Position numbers and translations under genes: made by a program. From a virus, in IMG/VR virus record IMGVR_UViG_3300048927_000038, positions 1 to 39,922 of that record: 39,922 nt of DNA. One strand, given 5' to 3'. The notes under the pieces are model-generated. The model had not been told where the DNA came from. It searched no databases and was given only the letters and a program-made list of their open reading frames with translations. This document shows, one piece after another, positions 5,568 through 16,239 of the stretch. How positions within the stretch are numbered: position 1 is the stretch's first letter; every line of letters begins with the position of its first letter.

Positions 5568-8323
5568 CAGTTACCCACCGCCTTTCCTAAATCTGGCGCT
5601 CTGCGTGGTGATGCTTCACCAGGCTCCCACCAGCTCGTTGTATTGAATTCCCGCTGCGCTCTGTCCCTTACCCGGTCGTTGTACCCCGGGTTTGCCATCT
5701 CTTGCAACTGCTGCAGTATCAGATGGTTTGTGATGGCCTTGGCATACCAGAGATTTGCGAATGGGGTGATCATGCGGGCGGTCTTCAGTGCGTCGGCACC
5801 GAATGATGTTTCTTCACCCTGCAATGCTTTCTGCGGGTTAGTGATCAACAGTTTAGTTAACTGCTCTGCAAAGCTCAGGACCGGGCCTCCGATGGTGGCC
5901 GCGATGCTTGAGCCATATTGCGTGTGGTCCTGGAAAAGAAAATCGCCATAAATACCGAATGATCCGCCCTTCAACAGCGCCTGCACCCATGTCGTTGGCT
6001 TTGTCATATCAAGCGGGTCATTACCTGTCAGCAGGCTGTTCATCTGGTTAGCGAACATCCCGGCAAGTGTCGTGCCAGCGATGTAAGAAGCCAGAAACTT
6101 GAGAGCTGGTACCGTATCAAGATCATTAGCCCGGTTTACCAGCTGGCGGAATCCGGCAAACGGTGTTGTTTTGAAGAGCATGAAACTCTTAATCAGCTGC
6201 CCGGCATCATCGCGGGCATAGGTGTCCAGCCCGGTGGCTGTCGTGACAGCGCTGGTCATCTCACCGTGCGTAATCCCCAGTAATTTCTGAGCAGCCTCGG
6301 CGCGGGCGTTACGCACCATGCGAGTGATTGTCTGCTCTGCTTCTGCGTCGAATGCCTGTTTCATTTTCTTCAGTCGCTCTGGTGGCATGTCGCCAAGCGC
6401 TGCCAGTGCTGCATCACTCCCGGCGCGAACCTGCGCAATGCGGTCGGCCATGATACCGGCGATCACATCATCCGGCACGGAGTAAATCGCATCTGGCGTC
6501 ATCCCCATATGTCCGGCGGTGGTCATAGGCTGGAGGTCTGCCGCTGCCATGATGGCCCAGTCCTCATTGCTCCAACCTTTGTTGGCCAGGATGGTTTTAT
6601 CCGAGCCTTTAACGTCGTCCAGCGTCTTAAATTTGCGGGTAAGCTCGCCGATATTTTTGTACATCAGCAGGCCGAACGAAGCTTTATTGGCGCGGTCCAT
6701 GGCGATCAGCCCTGACCACTTCAGCGTCTTCTCAGCGAACCATCCGGTTATGCCGCGAGACAGGTCAAAGCCGCCCATCTTCGAAACTACAGCAGCATGC
6801 GAATCCACCAGCAGACCGAGCTCCGCATTAGCCTTTTTGGCGTCACCACTGAACAGGTTGCGAATGGTATTTGCAGACAGGCGCATGCCGTCGCGGGTAA
6901 AGCCAAGCGCCTGGGCGTTGGCGCGCATGATGGCCTGATCGCTGGTTGCGGTCAGGACGCTGGTGCCGAGCATGGCGCTGGTCATCAGGTTGCGCAGCCC
7001 ACCAACCGCCGACGTGAACACGCTTGATGTGGCCGCACCATTAAGCCCGGCCATTGAGTTAAACATGCGCTCAATCATCTTGCGCTCGTCGTTCATCTTG
7101 CCTACTTCTTTCCCGCCGGTGACGGCGCGCTGGTATACGCGGTCCAGCACCAGAGAAAAGTTGCGGGCAGCATCCGGGCCGAATGCTTTAACGACACCAA
7201 GATCACGGGATGATGACTGCAGGTGCGACATCATTATGCCCGCCACCGGCTGCTGCGTGTATCGCTCCATGTATGCGAAGTGTGATTGCGCATCCTTGAA
7301 CGCCATCACCCTGCTCTGGGAACCACGGTTCTTTATCCCGCCGGTACCCATGAATGCGCCCGGGTCGATTTTGTTCGCGCCGTCGGTAGCCTTTGTTTCA
7401 AAGATCGCCTCCAGCGCCTGGCGGTACTCGATGTCATTCATCGGGCTGCCGTCCGGATTAACGTAGTTACTGCGGTCCTGCGTGTTGTAGACGTCATCCA
7501 CCCATGCCTGGCGGGCAAATTCAATCGGCGGCTGGCGGCCGGAAAGGCGCGCTTTAGCCTGCTCTGCCACTGGCAAAGATGCCAGCCACTCATCGCGCCC
7601 GGCATTGCGGATAAAATCAGCGTCGTCAACATACGGCAGGTGCCAGTCGTCGCGCAGTCCGATATCAAACCCGTTGTCGTTCATCTCCTGGCGGGCCCGA
7701 CTGGTGACGTCGTTCCAGACCTGCGCGATTTTCTTCGCCTGCGGGTTGCCGGTATCCTCGCCATAAAGTTCTTTCAGGATCTGGAACTGTGCGGACTTTG
7801 CCGCCTGCTGGTCTAACAGGCTGCGGAATCTCTGCTCGCCAAGAGCCTTGCTCTGCTCGAAGAATTTGCGTACATCATCACCGGCTTTGAGCAATTCAGC
7901 GCTGAGCTGGCGGGACCAGTCCTGGTATGCTCCAGTTGCCAGTTCCTCAGCTGATGTCACGGCAATATCTTTACCGTCAGTGGTGCGCCTACCGGCGAAG
8001 ATAAACTGCTGCAAATTGGCTGGTGTTTGCTGCTCTGGCGGGATATTAGCATCGAGGGTATCTGTAACCATGCTGATTGCGATCGCATTCTGAGCGACGC
8101 GCTGGCGCTTCTTATAGACGTCATGCACAACGCGCTGACGAACAAGATCGGCGGCCTCCATATACGTCTGTGCATCCGGGATGCCAGTCTTGCCTTCCCT
8201 GGCGTTCTTTTTATGAACCTCGCGCACGGCTTCTTTGATACGGTCCTCAATACCTTTCAGCTCGTCAGCCTTTGGCTGGCGGCCAAGTGTCTGCGCAATG
8301 GCTTCAACACATGCCTGTTTCAT
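5567..8323 (-). CDS. Large DNA-ejection (internal virion) protein, 918 aa
   Basis: Start at ATG 8323 with GAGGAA 7 bp upstream; the stop of the preceding gene overlaps as TAATG. The protein is long and mostly helical with Ala/Arg/Glu-rich stretches, and has a hydrophobic segment near 'LASYIAGTTLAGMFANQM' in the C-terminal third. Size, composition and place as the last of three large genes after the nozzle match the ejection proteins of epsilon15-like phages, which leave the capsid to form the DNA conduit across the envelope. No enzymatic motif was seen. Confidence 0.75.
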   Translation of the reverse strand: MKQACVEAIAQTLGRQPKADELKGIEDRIKEAVREVHKKNAREGKTGIPDAQTYMEAADLVRQRVVHDVYKKRQRVAQNAIAISMVTDTLDANIPPEQQTPANLQQFIFAGRRTTDGKDIAVTSAEELATGAYQDWSRQLSAELLKAGDDVRKFFEQSKALGEQRFRSLLDQQAAKSAQFQILKELYGEDTGNPQAKKIAQVWNDVTSRARQEMNDNGFDIGLRDDWHLPYVDDADFIRNAGRDEWLASLPVAEQAKARLSGRQPPIEFARQAWVDDVYNTQDRSNYVNPDGSPMNDIEYRQALEAIFETKATDGANKIDPGAFMGTGGIKNRGSQSRVMAFKDAQSHFAYMERYTQQPVAGIMMSHLQSSSRDLGVVKAFGPDAARNFSLVLDRVYQRAVTGGKEVGKMNDERKMIERMFNSMAGLNGAATSSVFTSAVGGLRNLMTSAMLGTSVLTATSDQAIMRANAQALGFTRDGMRLSANTIRNLFSGDAKKANAELGLLVDSHAAVVSKMGGFDLSRGITGWFAEKTLKWSGLIAMDRANKASFGLLMYKNIGELTRKFKTLDDVKGSDKTILANKGWSNEDWAIMAAADLQPMTTAGHMGMTPDAIYSVPDDVIAGIMADRIAQVRAGSDAALAALGDMPPERLKKMKQAFDAEAEQTITRMVRNARAEAAQKLLGITHGEMTSAVTTATGLDTYARDDAGQLIKSFMLFKTTPFAGFRQLVNRANDLDTVPALKFLASYIAGTTLAGMFANQMNSLLTGNDPLDMTKPTTWVQALLKGGSFGIYGDFLFQDHTQYGSSIAATIGGPVLSFAEQLTKLLITNPQKALQGEETSFGADALKTARMITPFANLWYAKAITNHLILQQLQEMANPGYNDRVRDRAQREFNTTSWWEPGEASPRRAPDLGKAVGN

Positions 8324-10227
8324 TATGGGTTCCTCAGGAAGCACGCCGCGGCGACGGAATACACTTTCGATTCGTTCTGCACGGCCTGGATTTGCTCATC
8401 AAATTCAGCCAGAACATCGGAGAGCTTTGCAGACTTCCCGGTGTCGGGGTGCGTAATTGTCAGATCCGGATTGGTGGTCGCCATATCGCGCGCCGCCATC
8501 AGGTCGTAACTGTTGGATGAAATCGCCTGGCCGGTGTCAGGATCAACACTGACCTGTCCTCCAGTTTCGTCTGCTGCCGTAAATGCACTTTCTGCGCGTG
8601 GCGCCGGAGCTTCTCCAGCCAGTTCTGACGGCGTTTCATACCTGACACCATTCTCTTCGAAAACCTGCTGCATTGCATGGTACTGCTCATTTGCTGATTC
8701 CAGCATGCCGGGCCGAGCTGGACCATCCAGCCCGCGCGCCATCATCCCGACGTTAACCGGCTGTCCGTCATTTAGTTGCCGGTAAGCTTCATCCATGGCC
8801 GCCACATGACTGTTAATGCTCTCATTGCTGGCATGCAGCACTGGCGCCGATTCAAGATCGTAATAGAGCCCTTCATTCAGAGCGTGGGCTGCGTCGATGT
8901 CGCTTGGCTTAATGACCGACTCCCTGATGAGACCGCGCATGCTTTCAGGAATGATCCCCTGCTGCAGGCGTGAGAGATCGGCTCTGGCTTCGTAGTAACG
9001 TCCACCTGGCATATTCGGTGCCAGCGTGTCGGTGGCGCCCTGCAGGCGTCGCTGCACCTGGTCTATTTGCTGATCTACTGCTCTTAGCCGAGACTGCTTA
9101 TCCTGGCGGGAAGCGGATAGTGCCTTACCGCTACCTGACGGCTGCTCCGCGAGGATTGCGGCACGCTGCTCATTGAGGTTATCCAGGATGCGCTGGCTGT
9201 TCGCAACCTCAGACTGCCATACCTTCCTGTCACCGCGGGATAAAAGCTGTTCTGCACTCTGCTGCAATTCAGCCATTCTTGATTCGTAGGTTATCTGCGT
9301 GGCATCTGGCACAGCAGGACCATCACCAAGTGGAGCGGGTTGCGACGCAGCTTCGCCCTGAGGCTGTGGAGAATTTTCCGGAACGCTCTGCACCTCTGCC
9401 GCCGGGACAGGCGATTCGGTTTCTGACGATGGCGGAACGTCAGCATTTCGCGCGGCCAGGTGATGAGCACCACCAAAGGCGCCGCCAAGAACCGCATCAA
9501 CCAGCATGGCCTGACCGTCGAATACCCGGTACTGTTTCGCCATTTCGGTATAGCCTTTTTCCTCCAGCGTCTCGCCGACGGAATAACGGTTCAGGCCGCC
9601 GAAACCGGTGTTGATTGCTACACCTGACGCTATACGCGTTGCCAGTGTTGTGCCGACAGCAGCAGGTAATGCCATGCCGGCCGCGTTGAAAAGACTCTGC
9701 TGCGTTGCCAGGTTACGTGCCGTCGACTCGTCAACACCCTTTCCTTTGAAATCCTGATAGGACTGCTCATACGTAGAGCTGAATGCAGTCGCTGCGCCGA
9801 CGGTCGGGCCGCCGGCAATGGTCGCGCCGATGGCCGGAACAAACTGACCGAGACCGTAAAGCACCTCAGCAGCGGTACCCTGGCTACCTGCATCAGGCTT
9901 CACGTATCCGCGCGCGTCCTGCAATTGTTTTCCGATCGTGTCGTAGGTGTCGTTCAGCGTTTTATCTGCATCCGGGAACATCACCCGGAAGATATTGACC
10001 GTCGGCGCAATGTCGGCGGTGAATGCCGGATCGCTGATCAGGCGCTTACTGAATCCGACGGCAGATTGCGCGAGCCCGAGTGTGCCTTCAGCCACGCCGC
10101 GCACCGGCGCAGCGATTGAGCCCTGAAAGAATGTCGGCTCATAGTCTTCAGGCCGCGCCGGGTTTGCCGCTGTTTTATCGTCCGTCCATGCCTGGCCTTC
10201 CGGCGCCAGAGAAAATACATCAGACAT
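8323..10227 (-). CDS. DNA-ejection (internal virion) protein, 634 aa
   Basis: The middle member of the three large ejection genes, linked to both neighbours by TAATG overlaps. Residues 1-260 contain Gly/Ala-rich hydrophobic helices (VLYGLGQFVPAIGATIAGG, FNAAGMALPAAVGTTLATR) that could enter the inner membrane. A Pro/Glu/Ala-rich linker follows at about 265-310, then charged Gln-rich helical regions. Assignment is by position, size and composition. Confidence 0.7.
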   Translation of the reverse strand: MSDVFSLAPEGQAWTDDKTAANPARPEDYEPTFFQGSIAAPVRGVAEGTLGLAQSAVGFSKRLISDPAFTADIAPTVNIFRVMFPDADKTLNDTYDTIGKQLQDARGYVKPDAGSQGTAAEVLYGLGQFVPAIGATIAGGPTVGAATAFSSTYEQSYQDFKGKGVDESTARNLATQQSLFNAAGMALPAAVGTTLATRIASGVAINTGFGGLNRYSVGETLEEKGYTEMAKQYRVFDGQAMLVDAVLGGAFGGAHHLAARNADVPPSSETESPVPAAEVQSVPENSPQPQGEAASQPAPLGDGPAVPDATQITYESRMAELQQSAEQLLSRGDRKVWQSEVANSQRILDNLNEQRAAILAEQPSGSGKALSASRQDKQSRLRAVDQQIDQVQRRLQGATDTLAPNMPGGRYYEARADLSRLQQGIIPESMRGLIRESVIKPSDIDAAHALNEGLYYDLESAPVLHASNESINSHVAAMDEAYRQLNDGQPVNVGMMARGLDGPARPGMLESANEQYHAMQQVFEENGVRYETPSELAGEAPAPRAESAFTAADETGGQVSVDPDTGQAISSNSYDLMAARDMATTNPDLTITHPDTGKSAKLSDVLAEFDEQIQAVQNESKVYSVAAACFLRNP

Positions 10228-12755
10228 TATTCAACCCTCACGACGATAGCTTCATTGGTTTTCGGATCCGTCGCCCAGCGACCGCTGCCGCTCACCAGCC
10301 GATACTGGTTATTGCCGATATTGACCGGAGTGAAGTTTGAAGCGGCGTTGACGTTCAGCCCGGCGTCTTTCAGCGCCTGCTGCGCAGATGCGGTATAGCG
10401 GTCCTTGAAAGTTGATTTGTCCATGCCGAATGGCATCACCACGTCACCACCATTGAAGCCCTTATAGACCCCTCCTGTGGCGTACTGAGCTGCCTTTTCC
10501 ACTACGTCGGAGTTTGCGGCATCGGTGCGCGTCATGGAGGCGTCACCGGACTGATAAGCGATACCGGCGTAAGCGGCTTTGAAAAGGTTGTAGCTCAGCT
10601 GGCGCGCCTGTGGGTTATTGGCAAACGAGTTGCCTACCTGATCGTCGAATGCGCGCTTCAGCTTATCCTCGCTCGGCAACTGGACCGGAGTTATCCCGGC
10701 GTCTTTCATCGCTTTTGTCGGGTTCAGCAACTGGTCACCTGCCAGGATCACCTTAGATACGTCGTACTTGTTCATGGTTGGCTTGTATCCGATGAACTGG
10801 CTATAGGCGATAGACGGCTTGGTGTTGTCGTACTGGTTATCCGGTGTGCCAAGCAGCAGCGCGGAATAGGCCGTTGCTGCGTTGTTCGGCGCGATAGCTG
10901 AAGCCACCTGGCGCATCGCCGGAGCCGAAAGAGTTTCGCCCATGCTCTGCAACAGGCTGATGGTCTGATTTACGTCTTTGGTGCCGCGTACCTGCTCGGA
11001 AAGAGCGGCGGCCTCTTCACTGGATAGGATCGGCGCATTGATACCCAGCGCGCGAAGGCTTTCCTGAGATGAGAAACGGTTGGCAACCTCTGCCGTAATG
11101 TCATTCGGATTATTGCTGGACAGCGGCTTGTACGCGCCGATCTCCACGGCAGCATTGAACGGATTGTCCTGGCGCTGGCTGATGACCTTCATGGCCGCAG
11201 CCGAAACACGATCGAACAATTCAGCGCGAGAGGCGTAACCTTCGCCTGTTTCTCCAGTGCCCGGACGAAGCTGGTCAACGTATGCCGTAATGCTGCTGGT
11301 TGGCATGTTGCGGAATGAGCCAATGTACTGCCCGGCGATCTGCGTGTTCCTGAACTCGGTGTAACGGAGATTACCTTCCCGCACACCATAGGCCGACAGG
11401 AAGTCAGTCTGAGTTGGCGCATTGGGGAAAACCACGCCGCGCATATATGCCGCGCTGGCATCGCGCACCCGGCTGTCGATACTGGTGCGATACTCCGCCT
11501 GCTGCTGCTTGCGGATTTGATCTGCCTGGCGAAGGAAGGCTGCCTGCGCCTCAGGAGATGCAGCGTCGAATGCCGCATTACCGGTGTAGCGTTTGGTGCT
11601 GGTCGGAAGCTGAGAGAGACCGATTGCCGCGATGACGCCGGTGGAAAGCTGCTGGTCAGTATACGGCTGACTGCCGTTTTCATGACGGATGATAGCGGCG
11701 CACAGCGCTTTGAGAGTATCAGGGTTTGACGCATCAAGCTGCTGATCTGCCGTTACGCCGAGCTGAGCGCAGACGGCCTTTATATATGCGTCGGTATTAT
11801 TATTGTCAGACGGAGGCGACCAGCGGTTGATGATGTCGCTGACGGTATCAATCCCCTGACGCTGGTATGACAGCAGGTTGCGGCCCAGCGCGCGAATGCC
11901 ATGCTCTGGTGTCTCGAACTTGGCAAATCGTCCGTCGTCACCTGTCTGACCAATCCACGGATTGGTTTTGCTGTACTCGAGGTTGCCAGGGTTATTGTTA
12001 CGGATACCGCGAGCGCTATCGCCACTCCCGCCTTCTGACACTGCACGACGCGATCCTGTAGCCGTATCGCTCAGCTCACCATTGCTATGAATAAAGTCGA
12101 TCGCGTTATTGGCGGACCACTGAGACAGCGAAGCGTCGGCAACCTTCTCCTTGAACTCAATCTTTTTCGCCTGAATCTGTTCCGGGCTCCAGCCATGCGC
12201 GGTGCCATAATCGTCGATCTGCTGAAAGGTCTGCTGGTTGTACAGCACATAGTTAGCGTTATCGCCGTATGCAGCTGCTGCCAGTTTTCCGTTGTTCGCC
12301 AGCGTCGCCTGGAACTGCCCTTCTTCGTAGGCATTCAGCTGGGTGATTTCGTGGCGACCGGCCTGGGAGGTGAACTGGATGCGCTGCTGATGAGCCTGTT
12401 GCATAAATCCTGCGCGGGAACCTTCCGGCAGCGTCATGGCAATTTGCTCAACCTTCGAGTCGAATTCCTGGGTGTATTCCTGCCCCTTACCGAGTGCATT
12501 TTTACCCTGCATGTTGAGCAGGCCGGTATCAGGGTTAGTCAGAAGATCGCTGGAAATCTGGCTGAGTTGCAGGGATGCATCCTGTGCCTGCGCAACATCA
12601 GCGCGCTGTTTTGCCTGCGCGAATGCGCCTGCGTATTGCTCTGCGGCCTGACCAAGTACATCAGCAGTTTGCGGCGTGTTGAATGCCTGAAAACCTGGAG
12701 ACTGGAACCCCCTGCTTTCTACCTGACGACCGTTTACAGTTGGTACTGTTGGCAT
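10227..12755 (-). CDS. DNA-ejection protein with lytic 'structural protein P5'-like domain, 842 aa
   Basis: A Gln/Ala-rich helical virion protein. Residues about 250-365 hold a compact domain, RGIRNNNPGNLEYS followed by FAKFETPEHGIRALGRNLL, GIDTVSDIINRWSPP and AAIIRHENG. This domain is widespread in phage virion proteins and associated with murein-degrading or lysozyme-like function. It probably opens peptidoglycan locally during DNA entry. It is the first of the three large ejection genes, 9 bp downstream of the gp14-like protein. Enzymatic activity is inferred from the domain, not from a proven catalytic residue. Confidence 0.75.
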   Translation of the reverse strand: MPTVPTVNGRQVESRGFQSPGFQAFNTPQTADVLGQAAEQYAGAFAQAKQRADVAQAQDASLQLSQISSDLLTNPDTGLLNMQGKNALGKGQEYTQEFDSKVEQIAMTLPEGSRAGFMQQAHQQRIQFTSQAGRHEITQLNAYEEGQFQATLANNGKLAAAAYGDNANYVLYNQQTFQQIDDYGTAHGWSPEQIQAKKIEFKEKVADASLSQWSANNAIDFIHSNGELSDTATGSRRAVSEGGSGDSARGIRNNNPGNLEYSKTNPWIGQTGDDGRFAKFETPEHGIRALGRNLLSYQRQGIDTVSDIINRWSPPSDNNNTDAYIKAVCAQLGVTADQQLDASNPDTLKALCAAIIRHENGSQPYTDQQLSTGVIAAIGLSQLPTSTKRYTGNAAFDAASPEAQAAFLRQADQIRKQQQAEYRTSIDSRVRDASAAYMRGVVFPNAPTQTDFLSAYGVREGNLRYTEFRNTQIAGQYIGSFRNMPTSSITAYVDQLRPGTGETGEGYASRAELFDRVSAAAMKVISQRQDNPFNAAVEIGAYKPLSSNNPNDITAEVANRFSSQESLRALGINAPILSSEEAAALSEQVRGTKDVNQTISLLQSMGETLSAPAMRQVASAIAPNNAATAYSALLLGTPDNQYDNTKPSIAYSQFIGYKPTMNKYDVSKVILAGDQLLNPTKAMKDAGITPVQLPSEDKLKRAFDDQVGNSFANNPQARQLSYNLFKAAYAGIAYQSGDASMTRTDAANSDVVEKAAQYATGGVYKGFNGGDVVMPFGMDKSTFKDRYTASAQQALKDAGLNVNAASNFTPVNIGNNQYRLVSGSGRWATDPKTNEAIVVRVE

Positions 12756-12764
12756 GATGTCTCC

Positions 12765-13304
12765 TTAGCGCCCTGTTCTGGTTCCGACCGCCGCGCTGAT
12801 TGGCGCAGCCTTCTGGCTAAATGGAGACCATGTGCCTCCACCCATCTGATAAGCGCCGTATGCTTTTAATGGAGTTGTCAGCAGCGTCTGGGTCATTGCG
12901 GCACTATTTGCGCTGCGGGTTGCATCAGCCTGAGACTGGAAATTACTGCCCTGCACCTGATATCCATATGCCTCGCGCTGCGCGTTGTTAACGGTAGTCA
13001 GAGCATCCAGCGCGCCGAATTGAGCTGTATCGCCGAAGATATCCAGCGCGTTACCTGTGGATAGCTCTGCACCTGTCGCGCCCATCATTGCTGCCTGACT
13101 ACCTGCAGCCTGGCGGTTACGGCGACGAATCTCATCAGCCTGAGCGTTACCTCTGTTGATTGAGTCCTGCGCCTGAGCTTCAGCCACATCGGCATTTTGT
13201 TCGGCTACAGCAGAAGTATATTTCGCCTGCTGATTCTGGCTGTATGCGCTGGCGGCAGCTGAGGCTACCGTGACAGCAACCAGTGCTATCGCTGGGCTAC
13301 ACAT
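12765..13304 (-). CDS. Small internal virion protein (T7 gp14-like)
   Basis: 179 residues. The N-terminal hydrophobic helix (AIALVAVTVASAAASAYS) is followed by a long Ala/Gln helix and a Gly/Ser-rich C-terminus. This pattern, placed between a gp13-like gene and large ejection proteins, is that of T7 gp14-type internal proteins that enter the host membrane with the DNA. It overlaps the preceding gene by 1 bp. Confidence 0.7.
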   Translation of the reverse strand: MCSPAIALVAVTVASAAASAYSQNQQAKYTSAVAEQNADVAEAQAQDSINRGNAQADEIRRRNRQAAGSQAAMMGATGAELSTGNALDIFGDTAQFGALDALTTVNNAQREAYGYQVQGSNFQSQADATRSANSAAMTQTLLTTPLKAYGAYQMGGGTWSPFSQKAAPISAAVGTRTGR

Positions 13305-13768
13305 TATTTTCTCTCCATGTGGAAACGGTGGAACGGGAGACGCTGGATGCCATACGGCTTAGGCTCTTCAATAGTGAAACCAAGCCAGTGCAGCCATACG
13401 CGCGCGACGTGGTTTCGGGCATCGATATAATTTTCAAGATACGGGTAAACGGTCAGCATTGCATTGACCGCTTTCCCGCACCGGCGCAGGAAGGTGCGCT
13501 GGTATTTCTCCAGCGCGTCAGTGCCGACAAGCCATGGAATGCCGCTTCCGCCTATCATTGATGCCGGGGCCACGCCGAAAATTGTGACCACCTCCCCATT
13601 GACCAGCCCGGCGCAGCAGAATGTTGACGTGCGCAACCCGGTTTCAAGAACGCGTCGCGGGCTCCATCCGTTTGTCGCCAGGAACTCTTCAATGTCTGCC
13701 TGCCTGACATGTGGCAACATGGCTTCGATGTGCTCTGCAGTGGCTGGCACTATCTGCGCATTAAGCAT
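13304..13768 (-). CDS. T7 gp13-like / GNAT-fold virion assembly protein (DUF2833 type)
   Basis: 154 residues with an acetyltransferase-like fold signature: an N-terminal 'IVPATAEHIEAMLPHVRQAD', then 'VTIFGVAP' and 'ENYIDARNHVARVWLHWLGF'. T7 gp13 and relatives have this pattern and help assemble internal proteins rather than acetylate. Start and stop overlap both neighbours by 1 bp, indicating tight coupling with nozzle and gp14-like genes. Confidence 0.7.
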   Translation of the reverse strand: MLNAQIVPATAEHIEAMLPHVRQADIEEFLATNGWSPRRVLETGLRTSTFCCAGLVNGEVVTIFGVAPASMIGGSGIPWLVGTDALEKYQRTFLRRCGKAVNAMLTVYPYLENYIDARNHVARVWLHWLGFTIEEPKPYGIQRLPFHRFHMERK

Positions 13769-16239
13769 CAGAAGCCCCCTACCGCAAGACGCGGTATTAC
13801 AGCCAGAACGGAAAGTGGCAGAGGGTCGGTCTGCCTGACCTTAACGCGCCCGTTTTTATCCCAGTCGCTGTCGAGCTTCACTTCCACTTTCCCGGTGGCA
13901 TCATCAACCGGATCGTCGTAAAACTCGAACTCACGCTGTGGATATTCGTACCACGTTCCACCAGGCGTTGTTGCCCAGATACCGCGGCTGGCGTTGACCA
14001 CCAGAGTGACAGACGGGATAAGCTGTTTTTTATCCAGCAGCGTTTCCTGCCCGTTGATGTTTATGTCCAGCGTTTCGAATTCAGCTGTGATCGGTAGACC
14101 GATATGAACCACGGCGCCAGGTGATTCCAGCGTGACAGCGCCACCAGTTACGATTTTCTGTGGCTCTACGCTGGCGTCAGAGAGGATGTTTACGGCCTGA
14201 CCTTCCAGATGAGAAAGACCGCTGAAGGTCTGGCGTGCCATCTGCCAGTTAGTTGTCGCCGCGTTGCGCAATACTGGAGGCACATTACGATTGAAACGCA
14301 CGATCGCCGCTGTGGTACTTGTAATGGACAGGATGTCACCACGCAGCTCCTTGGATACCAATTCCCCCGTATCTGGATCCGCCTCTGTATAAGGGAACTG
14401 GATCTGTGCACCGACATCCGTACCAACAAAGTAAGCACCGCCGCTAATCGTCACTGGATACTCGACCTTATAGCTCCAGTCTCCGCTACCTCCGCTGATG
14501 GTCATGGTGCGGGAAGAGGTGTTTCGCCCGTCATAGCTGAGACCGCAGTCGACAAAGAAAGCATCTTCGTCATTGGTAAAAAGGCGGCTAGAAAGACGTT
14601 CGATATAACGTTTCGTCTGACCGTTGATGGTGCGATTAACCACGAAATAAACAGCGTCCTCGCTGCCTTCGCTGATTGAGCAGGTGCTTTCATACTTTCC
14701 GGTGCTGGACTGAGGAGCCCAGGCAAATACCTGCTGATCGCGCAGATAGGTCAGCACCAGCAACTTTCCGTCGTCGCGGATGCAGAACGCGCTGCTGTAC
14801 GGAACGATACAGAATGACCAGTCAACAATGCTGCGTTTCTGGAAAAGGTGGTTTGCCAGAATAGTCAGGTCAGTGCCCTGATACCCGTCGACGTCGAAAG
14901 AGTAGGCCAGATCGCGCACTACGCTCCCCTTCTCCTGGATGAACAGCGCGATGTTTGCCACTGCGATCGGCGGCACATTGCTGGACCCGTTATTGCCCTG
15001 AGAGCTGAATGCGAAAGATGATGGTGTCAGAACCTTATTCTGGTCTCCTGATATAGAATATTCACCTCCGGATGTCAGGGCTACAAGACTGCCTACATCG
15101 ATAAGATGGCGGATTTCATTCACCTGCCGCCCGGCATAGGTGTAGATGATGCGATCGTCATCCTGGATAGGGTTGTTCTTTCCGAAGTCCTTGTAGTCAC
15201 CGGTACGGCTTGCCCATATGGTTTGCGGATATGCGGTAGACGCGGCGAAATAGAGACGCTGCTGGTAGTAAACGACCGTGCTCGGGTATCCGTTAACGCT
15301 GTTCCAGACGAATCTAGCCCACTTGTAACTGCCATTTGCTGAGCCAACTACCTGAGAGGGGATATAACTGATCACCGTAGCGGTGGCGGTTGTTCCTGAT
15401 GCCGCAGTGATGCGCACAATACCGAATCCGCTGTGCAGGTATTCCCACTGCACACCGGTGTCAGTTGATCCTGTCCCACCCCATCCATCCCAGGACATGC
15501 CTTCAGTGTGTGATGGGCGGAGAGTGCCGGTTTTCCCGGCTGTATTGGCACGGTAGTAATTGCTGTCAGCACGGCGCACATCATTGATGACTGTTGTTTT
15601 CCCTGTCTCCCAGACAGGAACTGAATCAACTGCAGGCTGCTCGAGGTAGAAAAGCTTGCCAACCTGCTCAGGGCCGAAAATTGCTGTTGTTGCCGTCAGC
15701 GTGACGGTGCCGGTACTGGCGCTGGCGTAGACCTTGACAGACTGATCAACGTTGATATCTTCAAACGGCCCGTTTTTTGTGGTGACGTCAACGATCTGCC
15801 AGTTGTCGTGCGCGTAGCGGCGCAGCTCTTTCGGCGGGTATGCCGGGTGTACCAGCGTAAGCACGTCGGCGCTCTGCGTGAATTTGATGCGGAACAGATC
15901 GGCTTCTGAATATGGCATTGCCAGCTCGTAAATTACATTGCTGCTGTTCAGCACGTATCCACCGTCTTTGATAACGCGCATATAGCCATGGCCGAACTCC
16001 AGCGCATAGGTCTGGACGGTAGAAAACTGGAAAGGGATAAGACGACATTTGCGATCAGAATATTTTGCTTCGCCGACGAAGCGCGTTCCCGGGCGATTCT
16101 CCACCCCACCATACTGCCGCACAATGAAGTTATCGCACTTGCGCAGCGCCACCTGATACTTCGACATATCGATGCGCCCGTACAGCGACGGGCCAATTTC
16201 ACCGCCGGCAAAGCTCGGCTGGATCCAACTGATAGTCAT
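13768..16239 (-). CDS. Tail nozzle / tubular protein B-like, 823 aa
   Basis: A long beta-rich protein. The N-terminus 'WIQPSFAGGEIGPSLYGR' and 'CDNFIVRQYGGVENRPGTRF' are typical of nozzle or tubular-B-like proteins of podoviruses. It forms the lower short tail to which the tailspike adaptor binds. It is 1 bp overlapped with the tubular A-like gene upstream and the gp13-like gene downstream, matching the usual podoviral gene order. Confidence 0.8.
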   Translation of the reverse strand: MTISWIQPSFAGGEIGPSLYGRIDMSKYQVALRKCDNFIVRQYGGVENRPGTRFVGEAKYSDRKCRLIPFQFSTVQTYALEFGHGYMRVIKDGGYVLNSSNVIYELAMPYSEADLFRIKFTQSADVLTLVHPAYPPKELRRYAHDNWQIVDVTTKNGPFEDINVDQSVKVYASASTGTVTLTATTAIFGPEQVGKLFYLEQPAVDSVPVWETGKTTVINDVRRADSNYYRANTAGKTGTLRPSHTEGMSWDGWGGTGSTDTGVQWEYLHSGFGIVRITAASGTTATATVISYIPSQVVGSANGSYKWARFVWNSVNGYPSTVVYYQQRLYFAASTAYPQTIWASRTGDYKDFGKNNPIQDDDRIIYTYAGRQVNEIRHLIDVGSLVALTSGGEYSISGDQNKVLTPSSFAFSSQGNNGSSNVPPIAVANIALFIQEKGSVVRDLAYSFDVDGYQGTDLTILANHLFQKRSIVDWSFCIVPYSSAFCIRDDGKLLVLTYLRDQQVFAWAPQSSTGKYESTCSISEGSEDAVYFVVNRTINGQTKRYIERLSSRLFTNDEDAFFVDCGLSYDGRNTSSRTMTISGGSGDWSYKVEYPVTISGGAYFVGTDVGAQIQFPYTEADPDTGELVSKELRGDILSITSTTAAIVRFNRNVPPVLRNAATTNWQMARQTFSGLSHLEGQAVNILSDASVEPQKIVTGGAVTLESPGAVVHIGLPITAEFETLDININGQETLLDKKQLIPSVTLVVNASRGIWATTPGGTWYEYPQREFEFYDDPVDDATGKVEVKLDSDWDKNGRVKVRQTDPLPLSVLAVIPRLAVGGF

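Noticed and set aside
12087-12869. 260-residue plus-strand reading frame opposite the ejection protein gene
   Set aside because: Antisense shadow of a well supported 842-aa virion gene; no RBS or promoter and no recognisable domain.
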